Shown: in pieces, positions 10,187 to 20,475 of the stretch
How the letters are laid out: the number at the start of each line of letters is the position of its first letter
Numbering within the stretch: the first letter of the stretch is position 1
Source: Coptodactyla brooksi
Lineage: Eukaryota; Arthropoda; Insecta; Coleoptera; Scarabaeidae
Length of the DNA stretch: 20,565 bases
Direction of reading: 5' to 3'
NCBI GenBank assembly: GCA_033557675.1
Contig: JAWQRM010000669.1
Span: 1-20,565 of the forward strand
The notes under the pieces: generated by a model
Told to the model about the DNA's origin: nothing
Databases searched by the model: none
What the model saw: the letters and a program-made list of their open reading frames with translations, nothing else
Program-made: the position numbers and the translations under genes

Positions 10187-11079
10187 AAACAAAATTCTTG
10201 CGCCAATAATTGTCTACGTACTTTCTTTTTGATTAAATGACAATTAATCATTGCCATTAGATCAATACAAGCTTTTAGAAACCATCCGTAATATTCTTTT
10301 CAAAAGATACCCCGCAATTTTCAATACTTTAACTTAGGTTTTTTCAATACAAACAAGACATTAAGACAGAATTCGAGTCTGACCTTGGAATCAAAAAGAA
10401 ACGTATACTTAATGTATAATATATACATTTCTGCCATGGCCTTCGTCCCAGACAAGTGTTCCCGTTATTATACGAAATACAAGGACATTTCTACGCGTTT
10501 CGCTTAACCTTGAAATGTTTAAAGATCTGATGAATATGGTCGTTTTCGTCTATTTTTGCAGAAAAGTGTCATTAAAAGTGTAATTAAAGCAAACTGAATT
10601 TGGAAACGGTTAAAGTGTCTTGCATTCTGCTTATTACCAACTTCTGTAAAAAGAAAATGGTACAATTTTATCGAAAGACTAAATTTAACTGGATGAAGAA
10701 AGAAATAATTTTGAAAGTTACATCCCTATTAAGAGGAAATCAAACTTCATTATTAAATAACGTAAATGTCTAAAAGTTGAAAACCATGTAGTAGAATTTG
10801 GTGGTGATATTGAAGTTCACAAGGATACATTTGTAAATGTTTTTACTTTAATTAGCTGCCTATCTCCAAGTCATAAAGATGTAATTGTTAGCAAAGCCTT
10901 CTAATCGATGCATGTGGAGTTGTGTCTTCGTAATCTCTTTTGTTTTATTCGGTACTTTGAGTGTTCTTTTCTTTGCTATTCCACAACCAGTTTTTCTTTA
11001 AACGCTTCCGTTAGCTCTGAATAATTCAACAGTTGTGCTCCTTCTTCATCTTCGTTTGGTTGTGAATAGGTATCATACC
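10187..11079. other. AT-rich unique spacer
   Basis: This follows the C-terminal end of transposase relic 1. I see no open frame of note, no clear repeat and no RNA gene. The first part may include the untranslated 3' side of the dead transposon, but I could not find its terminal inverted repeat. Confidence 0.4.
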
Positions 11080-11722
11080 TTATTTTCGTCATTTCTTATT
11101 GCCCTAATTCTCTTAGATATGCACACAAGATGGCAATATCCATGACAATTGATAGGAACAAGACTAATAATAAATAGGTTCATTGTATTAAATGAATATA
11201 ATTCTATAGAAGAATAAGAGTAATTGAAAATATTATCTGCGACTTGCAGGTCGCTTGTTTTTCTAATATCTTTAAAGCTAATATTTTACTCCTGATGGAT
11301 TATCGATTTCGCCATTCTTATTGACCTAATTCTGTTACGGATACTGCAAGATGAACGCAAGACTGTCCAGGACAACTAATCGAAATTTATAGTAGTCACA
11401 GACTTATTGATTAATTATAAAAATCATCTTGAAGACGCTTAATAATAAATAGGTGCAACTTTTACATCCGTTAATGAAAGCTTTTTTAACTCAAGCAGCA
11501 TAAGCTTCCATTAAACTTGCAGGTCCTGCCTTTTTTCTTATAGTTTTAATGTTGGTATTATACTCCTTAAGAATTATCGATTTCGCAATTATTATTGACC
11601 TAATTCTCTTACGAATTCTGCATGATCTAGGCAGGATTATCCACCATAATTCATGGGATTCTTTTTATTTGGAGCACCATAAATGTCTAGGAAACATCAT
11701 ATTGCATTAGAGAGACGAGCTT

Positions 11723-11764
11723 AACTTATGCTCCTAGAGAAACGATTCTCTAGGAGCATAAGTT
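11723..11764. repeat. perfect 19 bp inverted repeat with 4 nt loop
   Basis: The arms 11723-11741 and 11746-11764 are exact inverted copies, AACTTATGCTCCTAGAGAA and its complement, around ACGA. The right arm matches the ATTCTCTAGATGCATAAGTT segment of normal array units except near its centre. The left arm is an inverted copy of it. It sits between a truncated array unit and the start of transposase relic 2, so it probably marks a rearrangement junction. Confidence 0.75.
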
Positions 11765-11787
11765 TGGTCTGAAACCCAAACCATATC

Positions 11788-12090
11788 ATGGTTTTCTTGA
11801 TGATTCAATCATTCGATTCAATTGTCTTTTTTTGGGCAGATCAAAAATCCTCTCCTGCCTCGAAGAAGCCCATGGTATTATGAGGAATAAAATTCTTGGT
11901 AAATTTTTCATGAATGGATCGCTTAATGTACCATTACATACAAAGCCTTTGCAACAATTAGTCACTTTTTACGAGTCTCCGGACCTCATCCCACTTAATT
12001 TCTTTCTCTGGGGGCATTTAAAAGGACTAAATATAGTAAACCTGTTAGGAATGCCGCAACATGAACGTAAGATTATTCATGACAATTGAT
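11788..12090 (+). pseudogene. Tc1/mariner-superfamily transposase relic 2
   Basis: This closely resembles relic 1 at the DNA level from TTTTCTTGATGATTCAAT through GAATGGATCGCTTAATGT. It reads LEEAHGIMRNKILGKFF, then NGSLNV, then SPDLIPLNFFLWGHLKG, the conserved block after the last catalytic region in insect mariner-like transposases, and finally ERKIIHDN. Relative to relic 1 it has a two-base insertion near 11848, and the family's usual Asp in PLDFFLW is Asn here. Only about 16 residues separate GSLN from SPDL, so the segment with the second catalytic Asp is missing, as in relic 1. Downstream the sequence passes without a break into the 3' half of an array unit (12060-12240). It is nonfunctional. 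Confidence 0.8.
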
Positions 12091-13959
12091 GAGAATCCAT
12101 AGGAGTCACACACGTGTTGGACTAGTGCAAAAATCATATTAAAGAGGTTGAATAATAAATAGGTTCAACTTTTGGAGGTTTTTTGACTTGAACATCATAA
12201 ATTTCAATTAAACATCATATTGCTTAGATGAAAATGATTCTTAAGATAATTCATAAGATTATAATGATTCTATAAGTTTTGTTAGCAATTTTTGCTGTAA
12301 CTTGCAGGCCCTGCCTTTCCTCTCATAGCTTTAATGCTGGCATTTCAAATGTTATGGATTATCGATTTTGCCATCTTTACTGACCTAATCCTTTTACGGA
12401 TTCTACAAAATGAACGCAAGATTTTCCACAACAATTGACAGGAATCTGCAGTAGTGACACTCGTGTTAGACAATTGCAAAAATCATATTGAAGAGGCTTA
12501 ACAATAAAAAGGTTCAACTTGTGAAAATTATTTAACTGAAACACCATAAATTTTCTTTAAACATGTTTTGCATAGATAGACATGATTCTCTAGACGCATA
12601 AGTTTAGTGGAACTTACAAGTCTTGCCTTTTTTCCTCTAAAGCTAGCATTTTACTTTCTATGGATTATCAGTATCGCCATTTTTATTGACCTAATTCCGT
12701 TGCGGATCCTGCCACAACAAATGATAGGAATCTACAGCAGCCACACTCGTGTTAGACAATTGCAAAAACAATATTAAAGAGGCTTAATAATAAATAGGTT
12801 CAACTTTTGAAGGGGTTTAAACTGGAACATCATAAATTTCCTTTAAACAAATTTTGCATGGATGGAAATTATTCTCTAGACGCATAAGTTTAGTTGAACT
12901 TGCAGGTCCTGCCTTTTTTCTGGTAGCCCTAAAACTAGCGTTCTACTTTTTATGGATTAATAATATCGCCATTTTTATTGACCTAATTCCGTTACGGATC
13001 TTGCAACATGAACCACAAGATTGTCGACAACAAATGATAGGAATAAACAGCAGCCACACTCGTGTTAGACAATTGCAAAAACAATATTAAAGAGGCGTAA
13101 TAATAGGTAGATTCAACTTTTGAAGAGTTTTAAACTGGAACACCATAAATTTCCTTTAAACATATTTTGCATGGATGGAAATGGTTCTCTAGATGCGTAG
13201 GTTTTGTTAAACTCGCAGGTGCTGCCTTTTTTCTGGTAGCTTTAAAACTAACGTTTGGCCTTTTATGGATTATTACTATCGCCATTTTTATTGACCTAAT
13301 TCCGTTACGGATCCTGCAAAATGAACCACAAGATTGTCCACAACAAATGATAGGAATCTACAGCAGCCACAGTCGTGTTAGACAATTGCAAAAACAATAT
13401 TAAAGAGACTTCATAATAAATAGGTTCCACTTTTGAAGAGTTTTAAACTGGAACATCATAAATTTCCTTTAAAAATATTTTGCTTAGTAGGAAATGATTC
13501 TCTAGATGCATAGGTTTTGCTAAACTTGCAGATCCTGCCTTTTTTTCTGGTAGCCTTAAAGCTAGCGTTTTACTTTTTATGGATTATCAGTATCGCCATT
13601 TTTACTGACCTAATTCCGTTACGGATCCTGCAAGATAAACGCAAGGTTGTCAACGACAACTGATGGGGATCTACAGCAGCCACAGATATGTTGGACAATT
13701 GCGAAATCATATTCAAGAGGCTTAATGATGAAAGGATTCAACTTTTGAAGGTTTTTTTTTAAATTTGAACATCATAAATTTCCATTGAACATCGTATTGC
13801 ATAGATGGAAATGATTCAACTAATATAAGCAAGGATTAAGATAGGTCAATGCTTTACCAAGGTCTCGGTCAAGGCTTTTGGCTTTTGCCAAACATCGCTG
13901 GTGGTTACCATCATCAACATTTCTTAACATAATAATTTAAGGTACTTGTACTTACCCCT

Positions 13960-14660
13960 CTTGTGGTGAACTTGCGCAAAATTATCCTGGAGTCCAGATC
14001 GTCCTTCGATATCCAAAAAAACAAACAGGAAAATCTATCACACGGAGGTTTAACGACCGTTCAAAATCCAGCAGCACAAGTCACCAACCGGCACGTTACC
14101 ACCGCTCGCAAGAGTGGTCAGGACCACACCACCGAACCTAACCCACGCAAGTCCCAGAGGGTGCACGCAATCGAGGGGGTGGTTGACCGAGGGTGCAGAA
14201 GAGACTCACGTCTTACGTCCGATGTTTCCAAAACGCACCTGTTGTAGAATGGTGCGCTGGCAGAGACTGAACGGGCCAGGTGAGGAGTTACAAGAGGTCA
14301 CTGACACACCGCCCGTGTAACGGAACGCAGACTAGCGGTACAAAAGCAGTTAACTTACAGGATCGTGTGTATGCGGCAACGTCACAACGTCTCATCGCAG
14401 GAGTCTCCTCCTGCCCGCTTGCTCACGAAGAAGCTCGCCTGATCGTCCGCTCGGCTCGTGTGCTCATCTCCCGGCGAGGACGAGATGAAGAAGAAGAAGA
14501 AAACGAAGAAAAAGGCGGAGGAGTCGCAGGAAAGGAGGCAGCGATAGCAGAAGAAGGAGTTGACTACGGCAGTCGTACAATGGCTTTGGAAACATGGCGT
14601 CACAACCTGGAGGACGATGATGGTTCTGATCTTACTGCCCTGATAATTTAGGAAATATTC
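13960..14660 (+). other. GC-rich island, possible exon or gene fragment
   Basis: GC content rises sharply here. A frame from 14361 to a stop at 14651 encodes an acidic, Glu-rich stretch (DEEEEENEEKGGG) ending ALETWRHNLEDDDG; I do not recognise it. A plus-strand donor CAG|GTGAGG has its GT at 14280 and an acceptor TTAACTTACAG ends at 14360, giving an 81-base intron candidate of normal insect size. However, joining the ATG frame at 14249 across it gives only about 50 codons, and the acidic frame has a stop at 14268 upstream. A coding role is therefore unproven. A frame at 13963-14247 starts with GTG and is also unrecognised. This could be an untranslated exon, a captured gene fragment or a decayed gene. 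Confidence 0.3.
14484..14545 (+). repeat. purine-rich GAA tract
   Basis: GATGAAGAAGAAGAAGAAAA continues into further AG-only sequence for about 60 bases with few pyrimidines. It is a short imperfect GAA microsatellite inside the GC-rich island. It explains the acidic run in the overlapping frame. Confidence 0.7.
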
Positions 14661-15026
14661 CCACGCAAACATTTGAATATAATTAAACTAACACGTTCAA
14701 TACTTGCTTGTTTAATTCGTATTTAGCATGTCAGCCAAAATTCTTTAAATGTTTAACATGCTTGAACACTAACACTTTATTGTGTGTCCTTATAAAATTG
14801 TTGAGTATTTAATTATACTAGCTATTACCTAGTGCTTACATAGTAAAATAATTCCCAAAACAAAATAATTTTTTTAATATGGCTTGTTCAGATCCGTGTG
14901 TGTGCTACATCGCGCACGACTTTCTCGTACCTTAACCCTGGTTGAACGCATAGAATGATTCTATTTATGAAACTTATGACTCCAGACGTTTTATTGCTAA
15001 TCATACCCACCAGTCGGGTATTTTTT

Positions 15027-15905
15027 CTAACAGCAGCCACACTCGTGTTAGACAATTGCAAAAACCACATTGAGTAGACTTAATAATAAGTAATAATAAG
15101 TAACTGGAACACCATAAATTTCCTTTAAACATATTTTGTATAGATTGAAATGATTCTCTAGATGCATAAGTTTAGTTGAACTTGTAAGTTCTCCCTTTTT
15201 TCGGCTAGCTTTAAAACTAGCGTTTTACTTTTTATGGATTACGAATATCGCCATTTTTATTGACATAATTCCGTTACGGATCCTGCAAGATGAACCACAA
15301 GATTGTCCATAACAAATTATAAGAATCTACAGCAGCCACACTCGTGTTAGACAATTGCAAAAACAATATTAAAGAGGCTTAATAATAAATAGGTTCAACT
15401 TTTGAACTGGAACATCATAAATTTCCTTTTTTTTTATTGACCTAATTCCGTTACGGATCCTGCAAGATGAACCACAAGATTGTCGACAACAAATGATAGG
15501 AATCTACAGCATCCACACTCGTGTTAAACAATTGCAAAAATAATATTAAAGAGGCTTAACAATAAGTAGGTTCAACTTTTGAACTGGAACATCATAAGTT
15601 TCCTTTAAACATATTTTGCATAGTTGAAAATGATTCTCTAGATGCATAGGTTTTGTTGAACTTGCAGGTCCTGCCTTTTTTTCTGGTAGCTCTAAAGCTA
15701 GTATTTTATGGATTACCAATATCGCCATTTTTATTGACATAATTCCGTTACGGATCTTGCAACATGAACCACAAGATTGTCGACAACAGATGATAGGAAT
15801 CTACAGCAGCCACACTCGTGTAAGACAATTGCAAAAAGAATATTAAAGAGGCTTAATAATAAATAGGTTCAACTTTTGAACTGGAACATCATAAATTTCC
15901 TTTAT
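15027..15905 (+). repeat. ~313 bp satellite-like tandem array, part 2
   Basis: This resumes the array of 11080-13817. Anchors lie near 15258, 15435 and 15731, after a partial unit containing only the 3' portion at 15027-15160. The unit around 15435 is internally deleted: AAATTTCC joins directly through a T run to TTATTGACC, giving a 177-base spacing. CAGCAGCCACACTCGTG recurs near 15332 and 15807, and as CAGCATCCACACTCG near 15507. The last unit ends at AAATTTCCTTTA near 15903. Confidence 0.85.
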
Positions 15906-16986
15906 TCTAAAAACTATTCAACTTTTTTAAAGATTTTTAAATGGAACACTGCATATTATGATATTTTGGAAGTCCTTATAAGACTTGAGGGTCACTTTAA
16001 TTATTATACATCTTCTAGTTTTGCTATCAATGTTCCTTTAGCTCTATTTTTCGAACTTCGTTAACCGAAAGGAAGATCATATGCCCAACTGCTGTCGATA
16101 TAGATTATTACGAAATTTTGCCATATTATAAAATATAAAATTTGCCATAAACATCACGTTTGTTATAAAACATTTATTTTTGCATGTCCTGCAAGCTTTT
16201 TCTTCATTCAACGTCATCTAATAAAAACATAATAATGAACATAATTATGGAAGTTCATCCAGTGTAATTTTTGACAAGCGAGCAGTCTAATATAAATTAT
16301 TTTGATCAATTAGGAATAGGCTTAACTCTAGAAGACATGTTTAAAATGTTCTCTAATATGAAGTATCTAATAAAAAGTGTACAGTGCACAGAGAACAGGG
16401 TAGTAAAAAATTCTGACAATAAAGAAGAAGACATCTAAAGAACTCTAAGAATAAGTAAGATTAATGACAGTTGAAAATTGACAGGTGAAACTCAAGACGG
16501 CAACAAGAAACTATATTGACAACATAGTTTCTTAGAGCTCAAGAAAGACATTAACTACCAAATGAATAGCAGAAAAAGAAACGCTAGAATTTATTAAGAC
16601 AATAAAAAGTACCAAGATAGAATAGAAAACAATACAAAAGTGCATCAAAGGGAAACATGAAGAGCTATTTGAGTATTTAAAGCAGATTTAGAAGGTTCTA
16701 ACAGGAAAGTTAATTTATCAATTATTTTTTATTCCTTCCAGGTTTTTGCAAGTTTAAGTCTCGTTGAAATGTAAAAGAAGAAAAATAAGATTGTATTTCA
16801 TTATATTATATATTTAGATTTGTTCTAATTATATAAAATAAAATCTTAGATTGTTTTTTTTCTTTGAAAATTCTATAAATTTAATATAAGTTATGTTATG
16901 TTTAAAAACTTTAATTCTGTATATTGTATCCCTTACTATATTGTTTTTTTATTATAATATTGAAATATTATTATACATTTTGAATA
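15906..16986. other. AT-rich spacer with one transposon-like fragment
   Basis: Near 15936-15955, AAATGGAACACTGCATATTA resembles the motif at 4644-4663. The rest is AT-rich and purine-rich sequence (16380-16640), then T-rich sequence. A hairpin lies at 16505-16533. I see no gene. Confidence 0.45.
16505..16533. repeat. 10 bp hairpin
   Basis: AAGAAACTAT at 16505-16514 and ATAGTTTCTT at 16524-16533 are exact inverted copies around nine bases. Function unknown; it could be a chance inverted repeat. Confidence 0.45.
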
Positions 16987-17487
16987 AATATACAGGGTGA
17001 TTCGCAAAAGAACCGATACAGACCAAGAGCATGTAAGGAAAGCTAAAATATGATGATTTAACCTATCTTGCCTCTACACGAACCCCTGAGAAGTTATAGC
17101 CCTTCAAAGTGAGGTTAAAAATTTCAAAAATGATTAATATCTCGATAATACTTTAACCTAGGAAACCCAAATTTAGTTGACGTCCTGAGTGCACTAAGGG
17201 CATTTATCTTTTTGTAAATAGAGGTCAGTTAAAGAATTTTAAAGGGTTAATTAGGGATAATGCACCCCTAAATTGTAACAGAATTTTTTAGCGTGTGGGC
17301 GGATTTAATAAATTATTATTCTATTTTATGGGGAATTTAATTTTAAAACTTTTTTACTTTGGTTATTTTTCAAAAATCTCTGCCGTTTTGAAGAAAATCG
17401 CAAATTACTAAAGACACGTATTTTATCCATGTACAACTTAAGGTACAACTTCGTATAGAGGTAAGTTGTAAATACACCCTGTATATT
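16987..17487. mobile_element. MITE-like element with 13 bp terminal inverted repeats
   Basis: AATATACAGGGTG at 16987-16999 is the exact reverse complement of CACCCTGTATATT at 17475-17487. The ends may include TA or TATA target sequence, as expected for Tc1/mariner-type insertion. The roughly 500 bases between carry no transposase frame, so it would be nonautonomous. The CAGGGTG terminus is common in insect DNA transposons. The inverted repeat does not extend beyond 13 bases, so two unrelated ends cannot be ruled out. Confidence 0.45.
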
Positions 17488-18193
17488 GGTACTTTTTTGG
17501 TAATAAATTACTGCATTTACTACAAAATTTCAGTTTATTTTCCGACCCAATACAGTTATCAAAATAACGAATATTAACATAAATAAAAACAATGAAATTT
17601 ATTTTTTTTAATAAATAACCGTCCTTGAAAAATAGATTATAAAGTAAAATAAATAAAATACGTATAACAGAGACATACAACATCCGACTGAGACAATGTC
17701 ATCGTGATTTAAAAATATCTTATAACCATAATCATATATTAATCATAATAATCACCACATTTTTCAAATAATTTTAAAATTCTAGTCGATAATCTCAAAT
17801 AAAATAAAACAGCAATATTGGGGGCTAAATTTCATCCTGTATATTAGTACTTTTTTTGATAATAAATTACTGAATGTACTACAAAGTTTCAGTTTATTTT
17901 CCGACCTAATACACTTATCAAAATGATGAATATTAACATAAATAAAAACAATGGAATTTATTTTTTTAAATAAAGAACCGACCTTGAAATATAGGCTATA
18001 AAGTAAAATAAACAAAATACATATAACAGAGACATATAACATTCCACTGAGACAGTGTCATCGTGACTTAAAAATATCTTATAACCATAATCATATATTA
18101 ATCATAATAAGCCCCACATTTTCCAACTAACTTTAAAATTCTAGTCGATAATCTTAAATAAAATAAAACAGCAATATTAGGGGTTAAATTTCA
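17478..18193. repeat. two-copy 358 bp direct tandem duplication
   Basis: Copy 1 starts with CCTGTATATT at 17478 and copy 2 with the same string at 17836. The two copies match with scattered substitutions and small indels through GCAATATT and AGGGG/TTAAATTTCA, ending near 18193. Each contains a minus-strand ATG frame (81 codons from 17683 to 17438, and 86 codons from 18042 to 17782) that gives a hydrophobic, AT-driven peptide. The frames differ at their C-termini and look incidental. The duplication begins at the right end of the MITE-like element. Confidence 0.85.
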
Positions 18194-19589
18194 AAATAAA
18201 GTTTTAAATTTAGACCAAAACTTCGTTCTGCAACACTGTCTAATCATAAATAGAATCAACGGTTGACCCAGATACTGACGAAGTTCAAATATTATAGACA
18301 AATCTGTGGTCAACACCTAAAAATTAGAACAAAAATGCAAATTGGATGGACAAACTAAAATGCTATAGGCGATACCATAATAAGCAGGAAAGGTCTAAAA
18401 TAAACAAAACTGGATATCAATCAAAGGTCGAAGTACACAACATTTCTGGAATACATTTGTTGGAAATTAATTAGCATTGCAAATTTTAGCAGACAAGATA
18501 GTACTTGAAGCTTTCTTCAAGTTGTAATTTGTTTCATTACAAAATTTACACCTGACAGAAGATCGAATACATTTTGAAATGATCTTCAAGTCAATAATAA
18601 TGGAAATTCCTTAGGTTTAAGCCCTATATTTGAAAAAATCATATACATGCAACGAAAGTTTGATTCAGAACAATAACCTGGTACAAATTTTCAGAATAAA
18701 AAATAATTTGTGTCTGCACAAAATTTCAAGATTTAGGTCAATTTAACGTGCTAAACTACTGCGCTACAACTATCACGATAACTGTCTTTTAATGTTCGAC
18801 AATCTTGGTCGTATGTGCCTTTAAACTTTACGATACAACACAGCATATGCTTTAATAGGTATATTTTAATTACTCACGCGAGTAATAGAAATATCTTCCA
18901 TCAAAATTGTAGGATATAACAACGTTTACGTTTAACGTTACTTTAAAATGTCTAGTCTTCCGCTCTTTATACTTCGTTACAATTTAATTTTTTTGTTCAT
19001 TAATATGAGTTGCATCTAATGTATTTAGATTGCAAATTATTATTATTCATGACTTCGCCCCGCAAGCACCGCTTGTTTATTATTACTCTCGACAACCAAT
19101 TTAAATTAAAAAAAAAACAAATGAAGTTATCCACATTTCAAAATCTGCATTTTCTGACCATTTATCCACCTGGCACGTTTTATCGTATTTAGCACAGAAA
19201 GACTTCCGTTAGTCTGTTAACGGCCACACAATGAACTCTAATAAGACAATGGGAACTTTATTTATCCAACATAAATAAACCGCAAAGGCATTAATGTAAT
19301 AACCGCAATTAGTGTCTTGTATAGTGCTAAATCGATAATCAAAACTTGTCATATTTGACGTGCTATTACGTCTCAGCCATAACTCTTTATATTCCTCAAT
19401 TTACCGGTCGTTTGAAAGAGCGATCTTTTTTACACCTACATTTTATTTGCGAGGTCATCAAATCGTTTCTTGTTTTATTACCTTTCGTATTGATTAGAAA
19501 AAAATTCAAAACATACGTTTTCTGAGATGCATCTTGTTGGTTGCTATATAGTTGCAATAGACTTATAATATTCATATAAATAAGGTTAA
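18194..19589. other. AT-rich spacer without recognised genes
   Basis: I see no gene, RNA gene or clear repeat. ACTTGAAG/CTTCAAGT around CTTT, near 18503-18522, forms a small hairpin. The only notable frame (19010-19192, 60 codons) is unrecognised. Confidence 0.5.
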
Positions 19590-19997
19590 ATTATTGACCC
19601 GAGGAGCACAGCAGGGTTAACTGTAAAGTTTTGCTGCTGTTTTTATGTACAAAATACATTACACAACAGGATATGCGGTTAGGAGTTAGATCGCTTCTTC
19701 TCTTTTCGAGCAAAGTTGAACCTTCCGTTATTTCTCTTTCTGTCCTCATCGTATTTAGTATTTTTATATTTCGCGGCTAGGTCGTGCTTTAATAAGCAGA
19801 CAGCGTGCCACTAAAACCACTAATCCCCAGCATCGATGGTAAAAGCTCTGAAGCAATTACGCAGCTGTTAATTATGCAACCTCAAAATTTGAACGAAATC
19901 GATTGTAACGATGGGCAACAGTGCAGATGACAAAACTATCAACCGCAAAGTTAATCTTTCTCGGTACTTTGTAGGTCGATGCGTAAATCAATCGGAT

Positions 19998-20009
19998 TGC
20001 GCATGCGTG
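19998..20009 (+). promoter_or_regulatory. NRF1-like palindromic motif
   Basis: TGCGCATGCGTG differs at one position from the NRF1 consensus YGCGCAYGCGCR (insect homologue Erect wing). An inverted CCAAT box follows 14 bases later. Such sites mark housekeeping-type promoters, but no gene start is seen here. Confidence 0.25.
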
Positions 20010-20327
20010 CCAAGTTCTTTTTATTGGTAACCGTATTGTAATGCGTTGTGCCGGCGAACACGTCTTGCAACTTCTTGCCCACAAACTTGCGGCACTGCAT
20101 CGACCAAGCTACAACGTAACCGCAAGGTGCACGTTAACAGTACGCCCAATAAATCTTCGCCGCTGTAATTGCTTTAATTATTATTAATCGGGTGGCTCGT
20201 TAAATTTTATAATTCTCCACCGATGGGATCAAGCCGTTCGTTTTCGAAATCTTTCGTATATTTTCGTAAGCATACACAGTATGGCAATTAAATAACGAGA
20301 ATTTTAATTTAAATCGTAGAACACGTA

Positions 20328-20337
20328 GCGCCATCTA
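20328..20337 (-). promoter_or_regulatory. CTCF-core-like motif
   Basis: On the minus strand this reads TAGATGGCGC, matching the YAGRKGGCRS part of the animal CTCF consensus at all ten positions. The CCAS part before it does not match. Similar GCGCCATCTA strings are common in insect genomes, so occupancy is uncertain. Confidence 0.25.
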
Positions 20338-20475
20338 TCGAACATATATATATTGTTAGAAAGATACAACTCACCTTTTTCGAACGCACCCAAGTTCATG
20401 TTAATCGGATGACAGGTCACAAAGCTACAGCCATTTGAATGACGGTAAAAATTGTGTTGATGTGGTAAAAACATA

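Larger units (their letters stand above)
11080..13817 (+). repeat. ~313 bp satellite-like tandem array, part 1
   Basis: Units are recognised by the anchor TTATTGACCTAATTCCGTTA. It lies near 11097 (decayed), 11318, 11592, 12377, 12683, 12975, 13288 and 13602. The last intervals are about 306, 292, 313 and 314 bases. Each full unit also carries TTGCAGGTCCTGCC, CAGCAGCCACACTCGTG, GACAATTGCAAAAA, AGAGGCTTAATAATAAATAG and GGAACATCATAAATTTCC in that order. Units between 12600 and 13650 are the most alike; those near 11100-11650 are the most diverged. The gap between 11592 and 12377 is filled by transposase relic 2. Two 78-codon frames at 12854 and 13167 are homologous translations of adjacent units beginning at TTG, so they are not credible genes. 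Confidence 0.85.
13818..15026. other. non-satellite block embedded in the array
   Basis: Array sequence stops after GATGGAAATGATTC near 13817 and resumes with CAGCAGCCACACTCGTG near 15031. About 200 bases of the unit are missing between the two breakpoints, so this is not a simple insertion. The block holds a GC-rich island (13960-14660) and an AT-rich tail. The tail contains a 19-base fragment, 14972-14990, shared with the direct repeat at 9132-9220. Confidence 0.6.
19590..20460. promoter_or_regulatory. unique, less AT-rich region with promoter-like motifs
   Basis: Base composition is more balanced and CpG more frequent than in the preceding 1.4 kb, and no repeat of the neighbouring arrays appears. 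It carries an NRF1-like motif, an inverted CCAAT box (20023-20027) and a CTCF-core-like motif. A 70-codon minus-strand frame (20084 to 19872) is unrecognised. I infer possible regulatory or conserved noncoding DNA. Confidence 0.3.

Noticed and set aside
12854..13403. Two adjacent 78-codon frames giving similar hydrophobic proteins, which looked like a tandem gene pair.
   Set aside because: Both begin at TTG with no ATG until codon 61. They are translations of neighbouring satellite units, and other units do not keep the frame.
14299..14318. ACACACCGCCCGT-like string resembling the universal small-subunit rRNA motif.
   Set aside because: Only about 13 bases match and neither flank fits rRNA, so it is a coincidence.
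1138..15905. Possibility that the repeat arrays are CRISPR.
   Set aside because: Units are hundreds of bases long, diverged, without uniform spacers and without cas genes, in an insect-like context.
17438..18042. Two ATG-initiated minus-strand frames of 81 and 86 codons in the 358 bp duplication.
   Set aside because: They are AT-driven hydrophobic peptides in repeated noncoding DNA, and their C-termini diverge.
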